Assembly: GCA_014529385.2 (NCBI GenBank)
Contig: CM043942.1
Location: forward strand, 111,096,141-111,160,140
DNA length: 64,000 nt
Direction: 5' to 3'
Source: Adiantum capillus-veneris
Taxonomy: Eukaryota > Streptophyta > Polypodiopsida > Polypodiales > Pteridaceae
Position numbers and translations under genes: made by a program. Below the pieces are notes generated by a model. It was not told where the DNA came from. It worked only from the letters and a program-made list of their open reading frames with translations, and made no database searches. Shown in pieces: positions 55,300 through 64,000 of this stretch; position 1 is the first letter of the stretch, and each line of letters opens with the position of its first letter.

Positions 55300-56066
55300 T
55301 GTGCTTGCCCCAGCTCCAATTGAGCAGCACGGGAGCCTCGAAGGGTGTTTAGAGGCCGCTCTTCTTGTTGCCCGCCCCGGACCGCCTCAACGCCTTACGA
55401 TGTACTCCGGATGTAGTCAGAGCTCTGCAAACGAGCTTAACTCTGGAAGGCAAGGCCTACAAATGGTCAATGTCTCTCAAGGAGAATAACATCATACCAC
55501 AGAGTTGGGCAGCTTTTGAAGCAATGTTTAGCAAGGAATTTTTGCCTACAAACGAGGCAGATCGGATTTGGATGGCTTGAGACACATGTTGCATGTGTCA
55601 ATACCCATCACTCCTTGAATATATGTCTCACTATCAGGACGTTATCCTCAAGTTGGAAGGCTTAGATACCTTTCAACAAGTACGGAGGTTCATATGAGGT
55701 CTGACACCCGAGCTTAAGAAGTATGTCAAGACCCAAGACCCTAAAACACTCGAGGAAGCCATAGTGAAAGCACATATTCATGATGATCTTGATGAAAAGA
55801 AAACACATAATAGTCACGTGACTGCTAATATACATGGTAATACACGCACTCAATATGGGCACAATAAAAGAAAATTTCTAGTTGCCAATTCAGATGCATC
55901 TAAAAAACCCAAGGGGTCCAGGGGTCCTCTCTCTCCTGAGGACTTTGATAAAGCCAAGAAAGAAAAATTATGTTTTCAATGTTTAGGAAGAGGTCATGGC
56001 AAAAAGGATTGTCCCAAGGGGAAATCTGCTGCTCAGGGCCAGGAGAAAGCAGTGCACATGGTGTGA
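55300..56066 (+). pseudogene. GA gag (C-terminal two thirds)
   Basis: One frame with TGA stops at 55578 and 55695 (likely former TGG or CGA) encodes a Retrotrans_gag capsid segment (LEGKAYKWSMSL, WAAFEAMFSKEFLP) and the knuckle CFQCLGRGHGKKDC at 55971-56012. Gag forms the particle and binds RNA. Confidence 0.85.
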
Positions 56067-56600
56067 CTACTACCTCTTGACTCTTCCTCACAATTCTCTA
56101 CAGTGAAAGTAACACACACTGAGGTGGTGCATGAGTGCTGTCTGCCAGCTTCCATGTGGCAACCAACCTTTGGACCACATGAGTTAGTACGAATGCACGA
56201 ATATCTGCAAGGGCACATGGTGCGCATCCTGGTAGATGACGGTGCTACTCACAATTTCATCAATTACGGATTGGTGAAAAAACTCAAACTGCCTCAAACT
56301 CTGAGTACCCACCGCTACAAGGTAGCAATGATGAATGGACATGATACTGAAATATGGGATACTCAATGCCGAGCTGTTCCATTGGAAGTACAAGGGTACT
56401 CTACATGTTTGGATTTTCAGGTTATGAATATGGAAAGGGCTGATGTGGTTTGGGGTAGGGAGTGGTTGCATAGCCTAGGACCATCACTCAAGCGTAGCTA
56501 TGAGCACAACAGATTGATGTTTGAATCCCATGGCGCACATGTGTTGTTGTTAGGAGAAAAAGATATACCTTCATCACCCACTAATTTATACCGCTGAGCT
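56067..56600 (+). pseudogene. GA aspartic protease
   Basis: In frame with gag after a TGA at 56064. The active site reads VDDGATHNFI (codons at 56235-56249), where the family norm is DSGAT: the Ser/Thr is replaced by Asp. The VVWGREWLHSLGP motif near the C-terminus is typical of chromovirus proteases. Confidence 0.85.
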
Positions 56601-56601
56601 T

Positions 56602-57378
56602 ATGCAGCTCGTTTCTGATAATGAAATAGATCACGTTTTCTTGTGTTACTCACTATCTCATTTTCTTTCTAACATTGAGTCTGTTAAACATTCCTCGACA
56701 CCGCATGCTTTTGTCTCCTCTATTCCACCAATTGCTAATTCTAAGCAAGCAAACGTTGCTAGTCAATTACAAAAATTATTAAAGGAATTTCAAGATGTAT
56801 TTCCTAATGATTTGCCATCAGGATTACCGCCAACACGATCTGTACAACATAGCATTGACATGGCTGCAGGCTGTGAACCTGTTAGTAAAATACCTATGCG
56901 TATGAGTTATTCAGAGCCTATCCTCTTAGTGAAGAAAAAGGATGACAGTATGCACATGTGCGTAGACTATCGTGGCTTAAATGCAGTTATAGTTAAGAAC
57001 AAATACCCATTGCCCAGAGTAGATGAGCTGTTTGACAAGCTCACTCATGCTTGCATTTTTACAAAAATAGACTTGCGGTCAGGATATCACCAAGTCCGTA
57101 TTCGACTTGCCGATATACCTAAAACTGCATTTCGAGCACGGTTTGGACACTACGAGTTTTTGGCAATGCCCTTTGGGTTAACCAATGCGCCCACAATATT
57201 CATGACACTTATGGATAGTGTCTTGAAGCCATATTTGGACAAATTTTTCATTGTTTTCCTCGATGACATCCTAGTCTACAGTGCTTCTAAAGAAGAACAC
57301 TTACAACATCTCAGGAGGTGTTTGAGTTGTTACGCACAAACAAATTATATGCCAAGGAATCTAAATGCGATTTTCTAA
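56602..57378 (+). pseudogene. GA reverse transcriptase
   Basis: Contains [24 protein letters not shown], then [55 protein letters not shown] and the catalytic FLDD at 57256-57267. Between MSYSEP and ILLVKK about 28 residues found in relatives are missing, an in-frame deletion near 56915. A frameshift near 57330 carries the frame into the connection domain. Confidence 0.9.
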
Positions 57379-58140
57379 AAGATGAAATTCATTATTTAGG
57401 GCATGTTATTTCAGCTAACGGGCTGTACATGGATCAATCCAAAGTGGATACCATCCAGAAATGGCCTCCTCTTAAAAATCTAGAGCAATTACATATATTT
57501 TTAGGATTTGCAGGTTTTTACCAAAGGTTTGTTAAAAACTATGCTCAGATTGCTGTTCCTATGACTGATCAACTAAAAGGAAAAGGTAAAGCTTTTCAGT
57601 GGGGATCCGCTCAACAACACAGTTTTGATACACTCAAGGATGCATTAGCTACAGCTCCTATACTGGCTATTGTAGATCCTTTGAAACCATTCATTTTGGA
57701 AACGGATGCTAGTGACTGTGCTATTGGAGCAGTCCTATTACAAGAAAGGACGGTCGATTGCATTTGAAAGCAAGAAGCTTGATGCAGCTCAGCAAAACTA
57801 TTCTGCTTACGAACACGAACTCTATGCAATAGTGTCTGCCTTAAAAACATGGCGGCATTATCTGTATGGTGCTCAGTTTGAGATTGTGCAGCCATGAAAG
57901 AATCAAATGGTTTACACAACAAATGGATTTAAAGGGTCAAAAAGCCAGGTGGGCCGAGATTCTTTAAGAATATGACACCAAGCTAAGGTATCGCAAAGGC
58001 CGATACAATGTAGTGGCAGACGCTCTAAGTCGAATGCTAGAGATCAATTTGCTGTTGTTCACGAGACTTCGTAGTGATTTTTTAGATTCTCTCAAAGGCA
58101 TGACGAAGCATATTCCAAAGTGTGGAGCCATGTTCAAAAG
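57318..58140 (+). pseudogene. GA RT connection and RNase H
   Basis: Reads [39 protein letters not shown] and ETDASDCAIGAVLLQ, with the RNase H Asp in ETDAS. After a frameshift near 57745 it continues AFESKKLDAAQQNYSAYEHELYA. Stops lie at about 57895 and 57965. Confidence 0.88.
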
Positions 58141-58199
58141 AGGGATCCTTCTCACTCCAATGACGGTAGTGTATAGTTAACTTCCACACCTAGTTCTCC

Positions 58200-59588
58200 T
58201 TTATCAAGTGATGAACTACAGCGATGGAAGCATTTCACCATCGACAATGGGTACCTACTCCATAAGGGGAGAGTTTGTGTATCGAGGACACAGACATTCG
58301 TCGCCAAATTCTTTATGAATGTCATGATAGTCCAAGTGCAGGGCACCCGAGGATTAGAAGAACTTATGCTCTCGTACGAGGACAGTTTTACTGGCCAGGT
58401 CTGTATGGCTTTGTTTAATCTTATGTCTTGCATTGCCAAAAATGTCAAGTTAACAAAGCAAAGCGCCTAAAAGCAGAAGGACTCTTACATCCTTTGGAGA
58501 TTCCCAATGGAAAATAGAAAAGCATCTCTATGGATTTTATTGTAGGTTTACCAACCACTGTACGAGGTCATGACTCAGTATGGGTGGTCATAGACAAGTT
58601 GACTAAACTATGTAAGTTTATTCCGACCAAATCAATGGTTAAGACACCAGAACTAGCCAAGTTATTTGTGGACAATCTATACAAATTGTATGGTTTGCCA
58701 AGTAACATTGTTAGTGACCGTGATTCCAAGTTTAAAAGACACTTTTGGAGAGCTGTATTTAAACGATTGGGTACACAACTAAACCTCAGTACAACTGATC
58801 ATCCAGAAATGAATGGTCAAACAAAACGAGTTAACCAGGTGCTAGAGGATATGCTAAGAGCATACGTCAGCAAAAAACAATCAGACTGGGAAGAATACTT
58901 ACCTATTCTCGAGTTTGCCTACAATAGTGCTAAGCATGTCACAACAGGTTTTAGTCCTTTCATGCTCATGTACGGGTTTCAACTTAGGTCACTAGTTACG
59001 GTGGGGTTGGCAACTGAAAAACTCCAACAGGTTAAGGATTTTCTCCAAGACCACATGGATATGCTGAAACTTACTCGTCAGAATGTTCGGCAAGCATAGG
59101 ATCGGTATAAGAAGTATGCTGATGAGAAACGTCGGCAAGTTACCTTCGAAGAAGGGGAGGAAGTATTTTTACGTGTGCCAGAACATTCAAAAAGTTTGAA
59201 AACTTAGCCGACACCTAAATTATCTCCATGATATTGTGGGCCTTTAAAAATACTCAAGCAAGTAGGTGATCGTGCCTACAAATTATTACTACATTCACAT
59301 TCTCGCATTCATCCGGTGTTTCATGTAAGCCGTTTACGTAAGCGGTTACATGGGGACGACAATGTCATTGACCAACAGGTTTTGGTTGATTTCTTTGAAC
59401 CTCCTACCCTACTGCATGAACCTGAATGTGTTCTTGAATATCATGAGTTACGTACACGTCATCACGTACATCAACAAGCCTTAATCAAGTGGAAAGGCCG
59501 ACCTGAAGAAGGTGCCACTTGGGAAAACATTAGTGTTCTTAAGAAAAAGTCTCCCACTTTTGTTTTCAAGGATAAAAACTCTTCTTAA
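58200..59588 (+). pseudogene. GA integrase with chromodomain
   Basis: The HHCC zinc finger is readable across frames at about 58300-58450. The core has SMDFIVGLPTT (first Asp) and SDRDSKFKRHF (second Asp). In the third motif PEMNGQTKRVNQ the catalytic Glu is Lys (AAA, 58824-58826). The GPF/Y-type YCGPLKILKQVGDRAY and the C-terminal chromodomain (ALIKWKGRPEEGATWENISVL, about 59483-59545) follow. Stops at about 58417, 58516, 59097, 59206 and 59230. Confidence 0.9.
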
Positions 59589-59599
59589 GGGGGGAGTAA
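59587..59599 (+). other. GA polypurine tract
   Basis: AAGGGGGGAGTAA immediately before the 3' LTR. Confidence 0.9.
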
Positions 59600-59753
59600 T
59601 GTCAGGACACCGGCAAGGCCGGACTAGACAAGGGCATGGCCGGGCTAGGCGGTGTGGAACGGGGAGTCCAACTCGGGCAAAGGGCCAGAGGATTTTCTAT
59701 ATAATGGGTGGTTGGGTGGTGGACTCTCAGGCTCTAGCTTCCCTTGTTTTACA
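59600..59753 (+). mobile_element. GA 3' LTR (154 bp)
   Basis: Same length as the 5' LTR with few differences, TGTCAGGACA...TTTTACA. Confidence 0.93.
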
Positions 59754-59927
59754 ATTAATTTGGATTTGCAATTTTGGTGAAACTAAGTCTACCTTTGGGG
59801 TCACCTTCCTAAAATACATATAGCACATGCATTCAAGAGGTATGTACAATGCCCCTCTACACACATACTTCACCATGAATAAATTGACCCGTGTCAATTT
59901 TTTTTTCAATTTCCATTGTTAAACCCC
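59754..59927 (-). pseudogene. Other part of the ORF split by GA
   Basis: The minus-strand frame is open from 59927 to the GA boundary and reads ...KVDLVSPKLQIQI, continuing in frame into 52560 after GA is removed. No recognised domain. Confidence 0.45.
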
Positions 59928-60007
59928 TCTTGTACATGTAATCCCTTAACTCTTAAGAGATTTGAAAAACCCCTCTAAAAAAGAATCGAAAAGGGGGGGG
60001 GGGGCGC

Positions 60008-60054
60008 AATGTTTTAAATGTTTGGGATGCCCATTTGATCTCTAGTTGTAGTCT
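60008..60054 (+). repeat. Second copy of the 52505-52553 flank
   Basis: 'aatgtttgggatgcccattt' and 'gatctctagttgtagtct' recur here and at 52508-52552, outside GA on both sides. This is a local duplication older or younger than GA, not part of the element. Confidence 0.8.
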
Positions 60055-60639
60055 CCGGGCTCTCAAAATTGTCTTCATGCTCTAGCTTGCATGGAAGAAG
60101 GGAGCAATAGACGAAATCATTAATATCATGTAGGAACTAAGGTCTCTCACAAGTTTGCATCCCCTTGGGGATCTAAGGTCTCTCTTAGATGCATGAGGTT
60201 TATAGATTAATTGGCAAGGTATGGAAGGAGAAGAGCTTGACATTGATATCACACAATCCTTGAAAATATATCATAAGCTATAAAATACACTTGACAACTC
60301 TTTGTCATGTGCTCTATTATTTTGATTTAAAAAATTCATATTTGTTAGAAGTTAAATCTCTTTTTTTTTGGGATTTCTTTCTTGCAACAATGAGGATTCA
60401 TAACTATATTGTGCGACAACTTTTTTACAAGCAAAGCTTGTCTCATACGTGGGGAAGTTTCTTACCTTTGGAACCTTTTATCTTTTTCCTTAATTTCTCC
60501 AAGCAAAGTATGATAGCATTTTGTCTACCTTCTATTTGTAGAAAAGAGGAAAGTGCTTATCCCAACCCTCTCTCTTTTTTTTGGGAAATTCTTTTTGTTA
60601 TTATACAATATCTTACATGGTGGGGCTTACAGTTGTTCT
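60055..60639. other. No recognisable gene
   Basis: A 116-codon plus-strand frame (60291-60641) is Phe/Leu-rich and AT-rich and shows no motif. Confidence 0.5.
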
Positions 60640-61200
60640 AAGACCCTATCATACATATGATTGTTGGTCTTGCCAATGAAAGCTACATCTTCTATAATCT
60701 TACACTTGAGGGCATCCTAGGGGACTGATCTTTTATAAACAATAAATTTGTCTAATCTGGCTGAGTTCCTTATAGACCATACAAAATGCAACAACCATAC
60801 TCTGAAGGCATCCAGAAAAAACTGAAGAGGGATATTGTCAACAATAGATTGATAGCCATTTCCAACATTGATGAACACTAGGGAACTCCAAAAGATGTCC
60901 TTAAGGGTTTCCTTTTTCTTTCATTTGGCACACAATCCATTTGATGTGTTTTTCCGTGCAAGCAAGTCCTCAATGGGAAGGGCCCCTATTATCACTCTCC
61001 AAATGAATGCTTGATGTTTAAGTGCGCATGTGAGAGTCCATATCTATTGGAGCTTTGAAAACCACCAATTCTCATCGTTTTGGAATCCCCACTTTCTATT
61101 TCATTTAGTAGCAATCATAGTGGTATGAAGAAGCATCAAGTAGAATTTATTTGTAGGGGCATTCCACCAAAGTTTTTGCCAAAGAGGTAGCTTTCAGTCA
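60640..61200 (-). pseudogene. LINE ORF2 C-terminal (zf-RVT) relic
   Basis: The minus strand reads, across stops, FYLMLLHTTMIATK, then HQAFIWRVIIGALPIEDLLARK with a following GLCAK and a KDIFWSSLVF segment, the zf-RVT layout at the end of plant LINE reverse transcriptases. The RT core is absent. Confidence 0.65.
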
Positions 61201-61222
61201 TGACCTCCAACGTCCACATTGG

Positions 61223-61228
61223 TGTTAC

Positions 61229-61260
<32 letters not shown>

Positions 61261-61281
61261 GCGTGCACACACGCGTGTGCG

Positions 61282-61322
<41 letters not shown>

Positions 61323-61518
61323 TGTATGTTTTTGTTGGTGTATAGGCGTCTGTGCCATGCCCGGCCGCCCAGAGTCTGGGCGCCCACTGACTTGTATACC
61401 TTATACATAGCATAAGTGTATAGGGGGCTGCTCACTCTTTGAGTCTCCCCACCCACATCGTGTGTGTCTCCTTCTCTCTCTCACTCCCCGTCTGTAGTGT
61501 GCTCCCCGATCTCCTTCA
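61223..61518 (+). mobile_element. C5 copia 5' LTR
   Basis: The LTR end is fixed by the primer site 2 nt downstream. The start TGTTACATGG at 61223 is the best TG candidate, and LINE homology ends just before it. The LTR then includes (CT)n and (CA)n tracts (61235-61321) and a TATACATA near 61401. The 3' LTR is outside the window. Confidence 0.5.
61235..61321 (+). repeat. Compound (CT)n-(GC/GT)n-(CA)n microsatellite
   Basis: CT units to 61260, an alternating GTGC/GCGC segment, then CA units to 61321. Confidence 0.95.
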
Positions 61519-61520
61519 AT

Positions 61521-61532
61521 TGGTATCAGAGC
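61521..61532 (+). other. C5 primer-binding site, initiator tRNA-Met
   Basis: TGGTATCAGAGC after the C5 LTR. Confidence 0.95.
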
Positions 61533-62802
61533 TATGGTGACCGCAGAGAGCACGACGGCTTTGAGAGATTCGAGGCGATAGCTCGCTCGCTCTCGACGGT
61601 AGAGAGATTAAGAAAGCTTGAAAGCTTTGTGAGAATGCAATGGGAGCTTGTGAGCTCAGTTGAGAGTGATGTATGCTCTTGTGGAAGCTAAGAAAGGAGT
61701 GTGGAAGATTGTGTGTAAGTGAAGATGCTGCCCTAAAACTGTGTGCGCAGCAGCACTGTTTTCAGATTCGTTTTTCTCCTTGTACAATGCAGATCTGAGA
61801 ATTCTGTCTTTTAGCCCATCCGTTTCGACGTGGTCTATAACTTTGCAGAAGAAAAGTTTTGCAAATTCCTCACCATTTTGCTGATATTCAGCTCAGACTG
61901 ACTGTTTACAGAAATTCCATATTTTCTGTTGTCGCATTGTGTGCGAGTTTGATGCACTTTTGGAAGCACGGGAGATGCTTGAAGTTGAGTGCATAAATTC
62001 TGAGCTGAAGATACAATTGCAGCTTGTGTTAAGCTTGTGGTTTGAGAGTTTTTTGGTAGACTTGGGCAACGAAGTACGGAGGCGTTTACACACCACCGAG
62101 GCGGTCTCTTGAGAGACGCAGTTTTTTGGAGCACACAGGTGGAGCTTCTTTCACTGGTTTTCACAGGATACTTTGGCAGTGATTTTGTGCTTGGATTCAT
62201 GGTCTTTGCAGATGGTTTGCATATGGTTATGGCGCATGGTTGATGCCCATTATACATGCATTTTGACGAGCACTTTCAAGTGCCGGTGAGCTCTCTTGAG
62301 AGCATTGTTTTCGCATTGATCAAGTTTCCGGATTGCAAATCTTTTGGCGTTTGCTTATGCGCGGTCACTCCGTTGATGTATGTTGAGTGTAGTTTGATGC
62401 GCATTGATTGCTCATTGTATTGAGCTTGCAGGAAAATGGTTATTTTGTGTTGATAGCCATTGTGCGTCGAAACTCTGGCGAAATTTTCCCAGGAGTTTTA
62501 TGCATATCATTTATGCGATCTAGGTAGAGATTGCGGGTTGCACTCAGCATTTGCGTGCGGTGTTCTCTGCAGGTCGGAGATTTGTGCGTGTGTATGCATC
62601 GATACCGCACAGTGTGGGCTTGGTGATTAGCTCACAGATTGCAGTGTGATACTAGAGCAGGCGAGGCTTGTATTGACATTGTGGGAGCTCTATTTTGGAG
62701 TGTGTCTCACAGGTTTTACATTGTGTTTCTGGCCATATTGGTAGACAGTTCCAGGTGTTGTTGGTGAGGTGGTTTTGCTTTCTAGTTTGCTACATTGTGC
62801 TC
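61533..62802 (+). other. C5 untranslated leader
   Basis: About 1.27 kb between the primer site and the gag ATG, GC-moderate with no long plus-strand frame. Such a long leader is unusual for copia. Confidence 0.6.
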
Positions 62803-63399
62803 ATGGCAGAGACAGGTGATCGATTAGATTGTGACCTCTCACAGATGCGCATGTTTGATGGGTCAGACTTTGCGGCATGGAGAGAGTGTATGCTTGATGC
62901 ATTGACACAGCGAGGGTTGCATCGACCATTGAGTGGTGATGCAGGTAGACCTTCAAACATGTCTGACGATTAGTGGCAGGAGCTAGAGGAGATGGCACTA
63001 TCTACACTCTCTTTGCACCTTGCAGAATCTGTATATGCTCTTGTTATGTATGAGACTACTTCGAGAGCACTTTGGCGCAGATTACATGATATGTATGATA
63101 GATCTGAGTCATCACGGACTCGTGTGAGACATGTACATTCACGAGTATGTCGACAGGTGACATGTTGGTATTGTGGTCATTCTGGACACGTTAGACGACG
63201 TTGTTTTCGTCGTATGCGACATCGTAGGAGACATGGCAGTCTCAGAGATGTATGTAGTGATGCCATGGACTCAGTTGCTTTGACAGTTGAGGCAGATGTA
63301 GTGTCGGAGTATACTAGTGACGGGGATGCCACTTTTACCTCGAGCTATGCACGAGATGCTATACATGTGGATAGTGCAACCCTTCGCAGTGGTTGCTAG
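62803..63399 (+). pseudogene. C5 gag, shortened
   Basis: Starts at ATG 62803 (MAETGDRLDCDL) and reads MRMFDGSDFAAWRECMLDAL, a copia Gag N-terminus. One in-frame TAG at about 62971 follows, then VYALVMYETTSRALWRRLHDMY and the knuckle CWYCGHSGHVRRRC (63163-63204). Between the RLHDMY helix and the knuckle most of the usual Gag core is missing, so the protein is only about 198 codons. Confidence 0.8.
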
Positions 63400-64000
63400 A
63401 CACAGATGCTATGTTTCATGTCACGCCGCATCGTGCATGGTTTTGTGGCTATTCTAGCGGGATGCTTGGCAATGTACGTTTGACCGATGGATCGGTGCAT
63501 GCGATAGCAGGTGCAGGAGATGTGAGACTGTCATTACCGAGTGGTGCATCTTACTTGTTACGACATGTGCGCTATTTACCAGATTTGACAGTGAGTTTGA
63601 TCTTGATTGGTCAGCTTAGAGATTGTGGATGTCAGATTTCTCTACGAGAGCGAGATTTTGTGATGCATTTGGGTTCTCTAGTGATTGCGAGAGGTGCCAG
63701 GAGTGGTACAGGTTACCCATTTCATGTGGATCACACGAGAGACGGTGTTGTCTCTGTGATCACGCAGCCAGGTAGAGAGCGAGAGAGCAGGCGAGTCTCT
63801 TTTGCTCATGGGTTGCAAGGTACTTTGCATGGAGTGCAGAGTAGTGAGCTCGTTGTGCACACAATTGGGGCACGACTTGAGCAGTCACACAGAGAGGTGA
63901 CAGAGACAGACATGCATGCTTTGCTAGTGACTGAGCAAAGCAGAGAGTCAGTTGTGCGAGATACTTCTATGCAAGATAGACAGGTAGAGCGGTCTTGCTC
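63385..64000 (+). pseudogene. C5 protease and start of integrase (runs off window)
   Basis: In a frame shifted from gag, WLLDTDAMFHVTPHRAWF aligns with the copia protease start. The active-site Gly is Asp (DTD, codons 63399-63407), so it is inactive. The frame then stays open through YLPDLTVSLILIGQLRDCG to the window end, remarkably free of stops for a dead element. Confidence 0.8.

Larger units (their letters stand above)
52728..55300 (+). other. GA leader with inserted-looking sequence
   Basis: The first ~330 bp have a long frame (52801-53031) that may be the start of gag. From about 53090 to 55300 no gag can be read. Instead there are a perfect 9+1+9 palindrome (53113-53131), a tandem repeat (53690-53970), an AT-rich repeat (54140-54290) and a TATAAATAG box at 54561-54569. 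This suggests a nested insertion, but I cannot define its ends. Confidence 0.5.
52561..59753 (+). mobile_element. Chromovirus GA, full-length, inactive (7.2 kb)
   Basis: A Ty3/gypsy element with 154-bp LTRs at both ends, a tRNA-Met primer site, gag, protease, RT, RNase H, integrase with chromodomain, and a polypurine tract. The flanks GTTAA and ATTAA form a one-mismatch 5-bp target duplication. All genes are damaged by stops, frameshifts and a deletion in RT, and the leader is unusually long (52728-55300). Confidence 0.9.

Noticed and set aside
61136-61456. Overlapping frames with Cys-Val and Arg-Glu runs
   Set aside because: They come from the compound microsatellite in the C5 LTR.
1-64000. 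Conventional host genes
   Set aside because: No exon chain with recognisable host protein similarity was found; remaining frames are short, AT-biased or opposite to element genes.

Overview
The window looks like plant nuclear DNA of the repeat-rich, heterochromatic kind. Apart from short stretches with no recognisable content, everything I can identify is retrotransposon: Ty1/copia and Ty3/gypsy LTR elements, LINE fragments, long non-coding LTR elements and many dinucleotide microsatellites. The gag, protease, integrase and RT motifs, the initiator-Met-tRNA primer sites (TGGTATCAGAGC) and a chromodomain integrase are all typical of land plants. I found no credible single-copy host gene, no rRNA or tRNA gene and no bacterial-type operon. 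The species cannot be read from the sequence; a large-genome plant is likely.

Layout. 1-4773: a minus-strand gypsy element (G1) with ~1.25-kb LTRs and most of pol deleted. 4774-9458: a decayed plus-strand copia element (C1) with a 141-bp 3' LTR. 9459-12760: a DUF4283-type relic, then an intact 312-codon copia-type gag with no pol. 12764-14424: a truncated G1-family LTR and the 5' end of a second C1-family copia. 15064-17180: a solo G1 LTR, a chromodomain relic and an LTR packed with heat-shock-element-like motifs. 17181-30335: a 13.2-kb LTR element with matched LTRs, a perfect 5-bp target duplication (GTCTC), a tRNA-Asp-type primer site and almost no coding sequence (LARD-like). 30341-34370: target remnant, another G1-family LTR, a gypsy integrase relic and repeat-rich DNA. 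34840-36733: an LTR, polypurine tract and unrecognised coiled-coil reading frame (element X), fused to copia C3 (36734-41263, minus). 41264-44120: a second copy of the 31.9-33.6 kb block and an inverted second copy of the chromodomain/HSE-LTR composite. 44126-46014: a compact non-coding LTR element. 46015-48050: a degenerate minisatellite. 49904-52290: copia C4, a deletion derivative with a perfect AGAGC target duplication. 52561-59753: a full-length but dead chromovirus (GA) with 154-bp LTRs. 60640-61200: a LINE relic. 61223-64000: the 5' part of copia C5, running off the window.

The structure is nested and shows relative ages. The 13-kb element sits inside the HSE-containing LTR; C3 sits inside a gypsy integrase relic; GA and C4 both interrupt an older minus-strand sequence, and removing GA restores a reading frame across its insertion site. 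Most stop codons in the pol genes look like C-to-T or G-to-A changes, as expected of long-methylated DNA. The best candidates for new biology are the HSE-bearing LTR, the 13-kb non-coding element, the gag-only element, the coiled-coil frame beside LTR X, and the repeated loss of the integrase catalytic glutamate.
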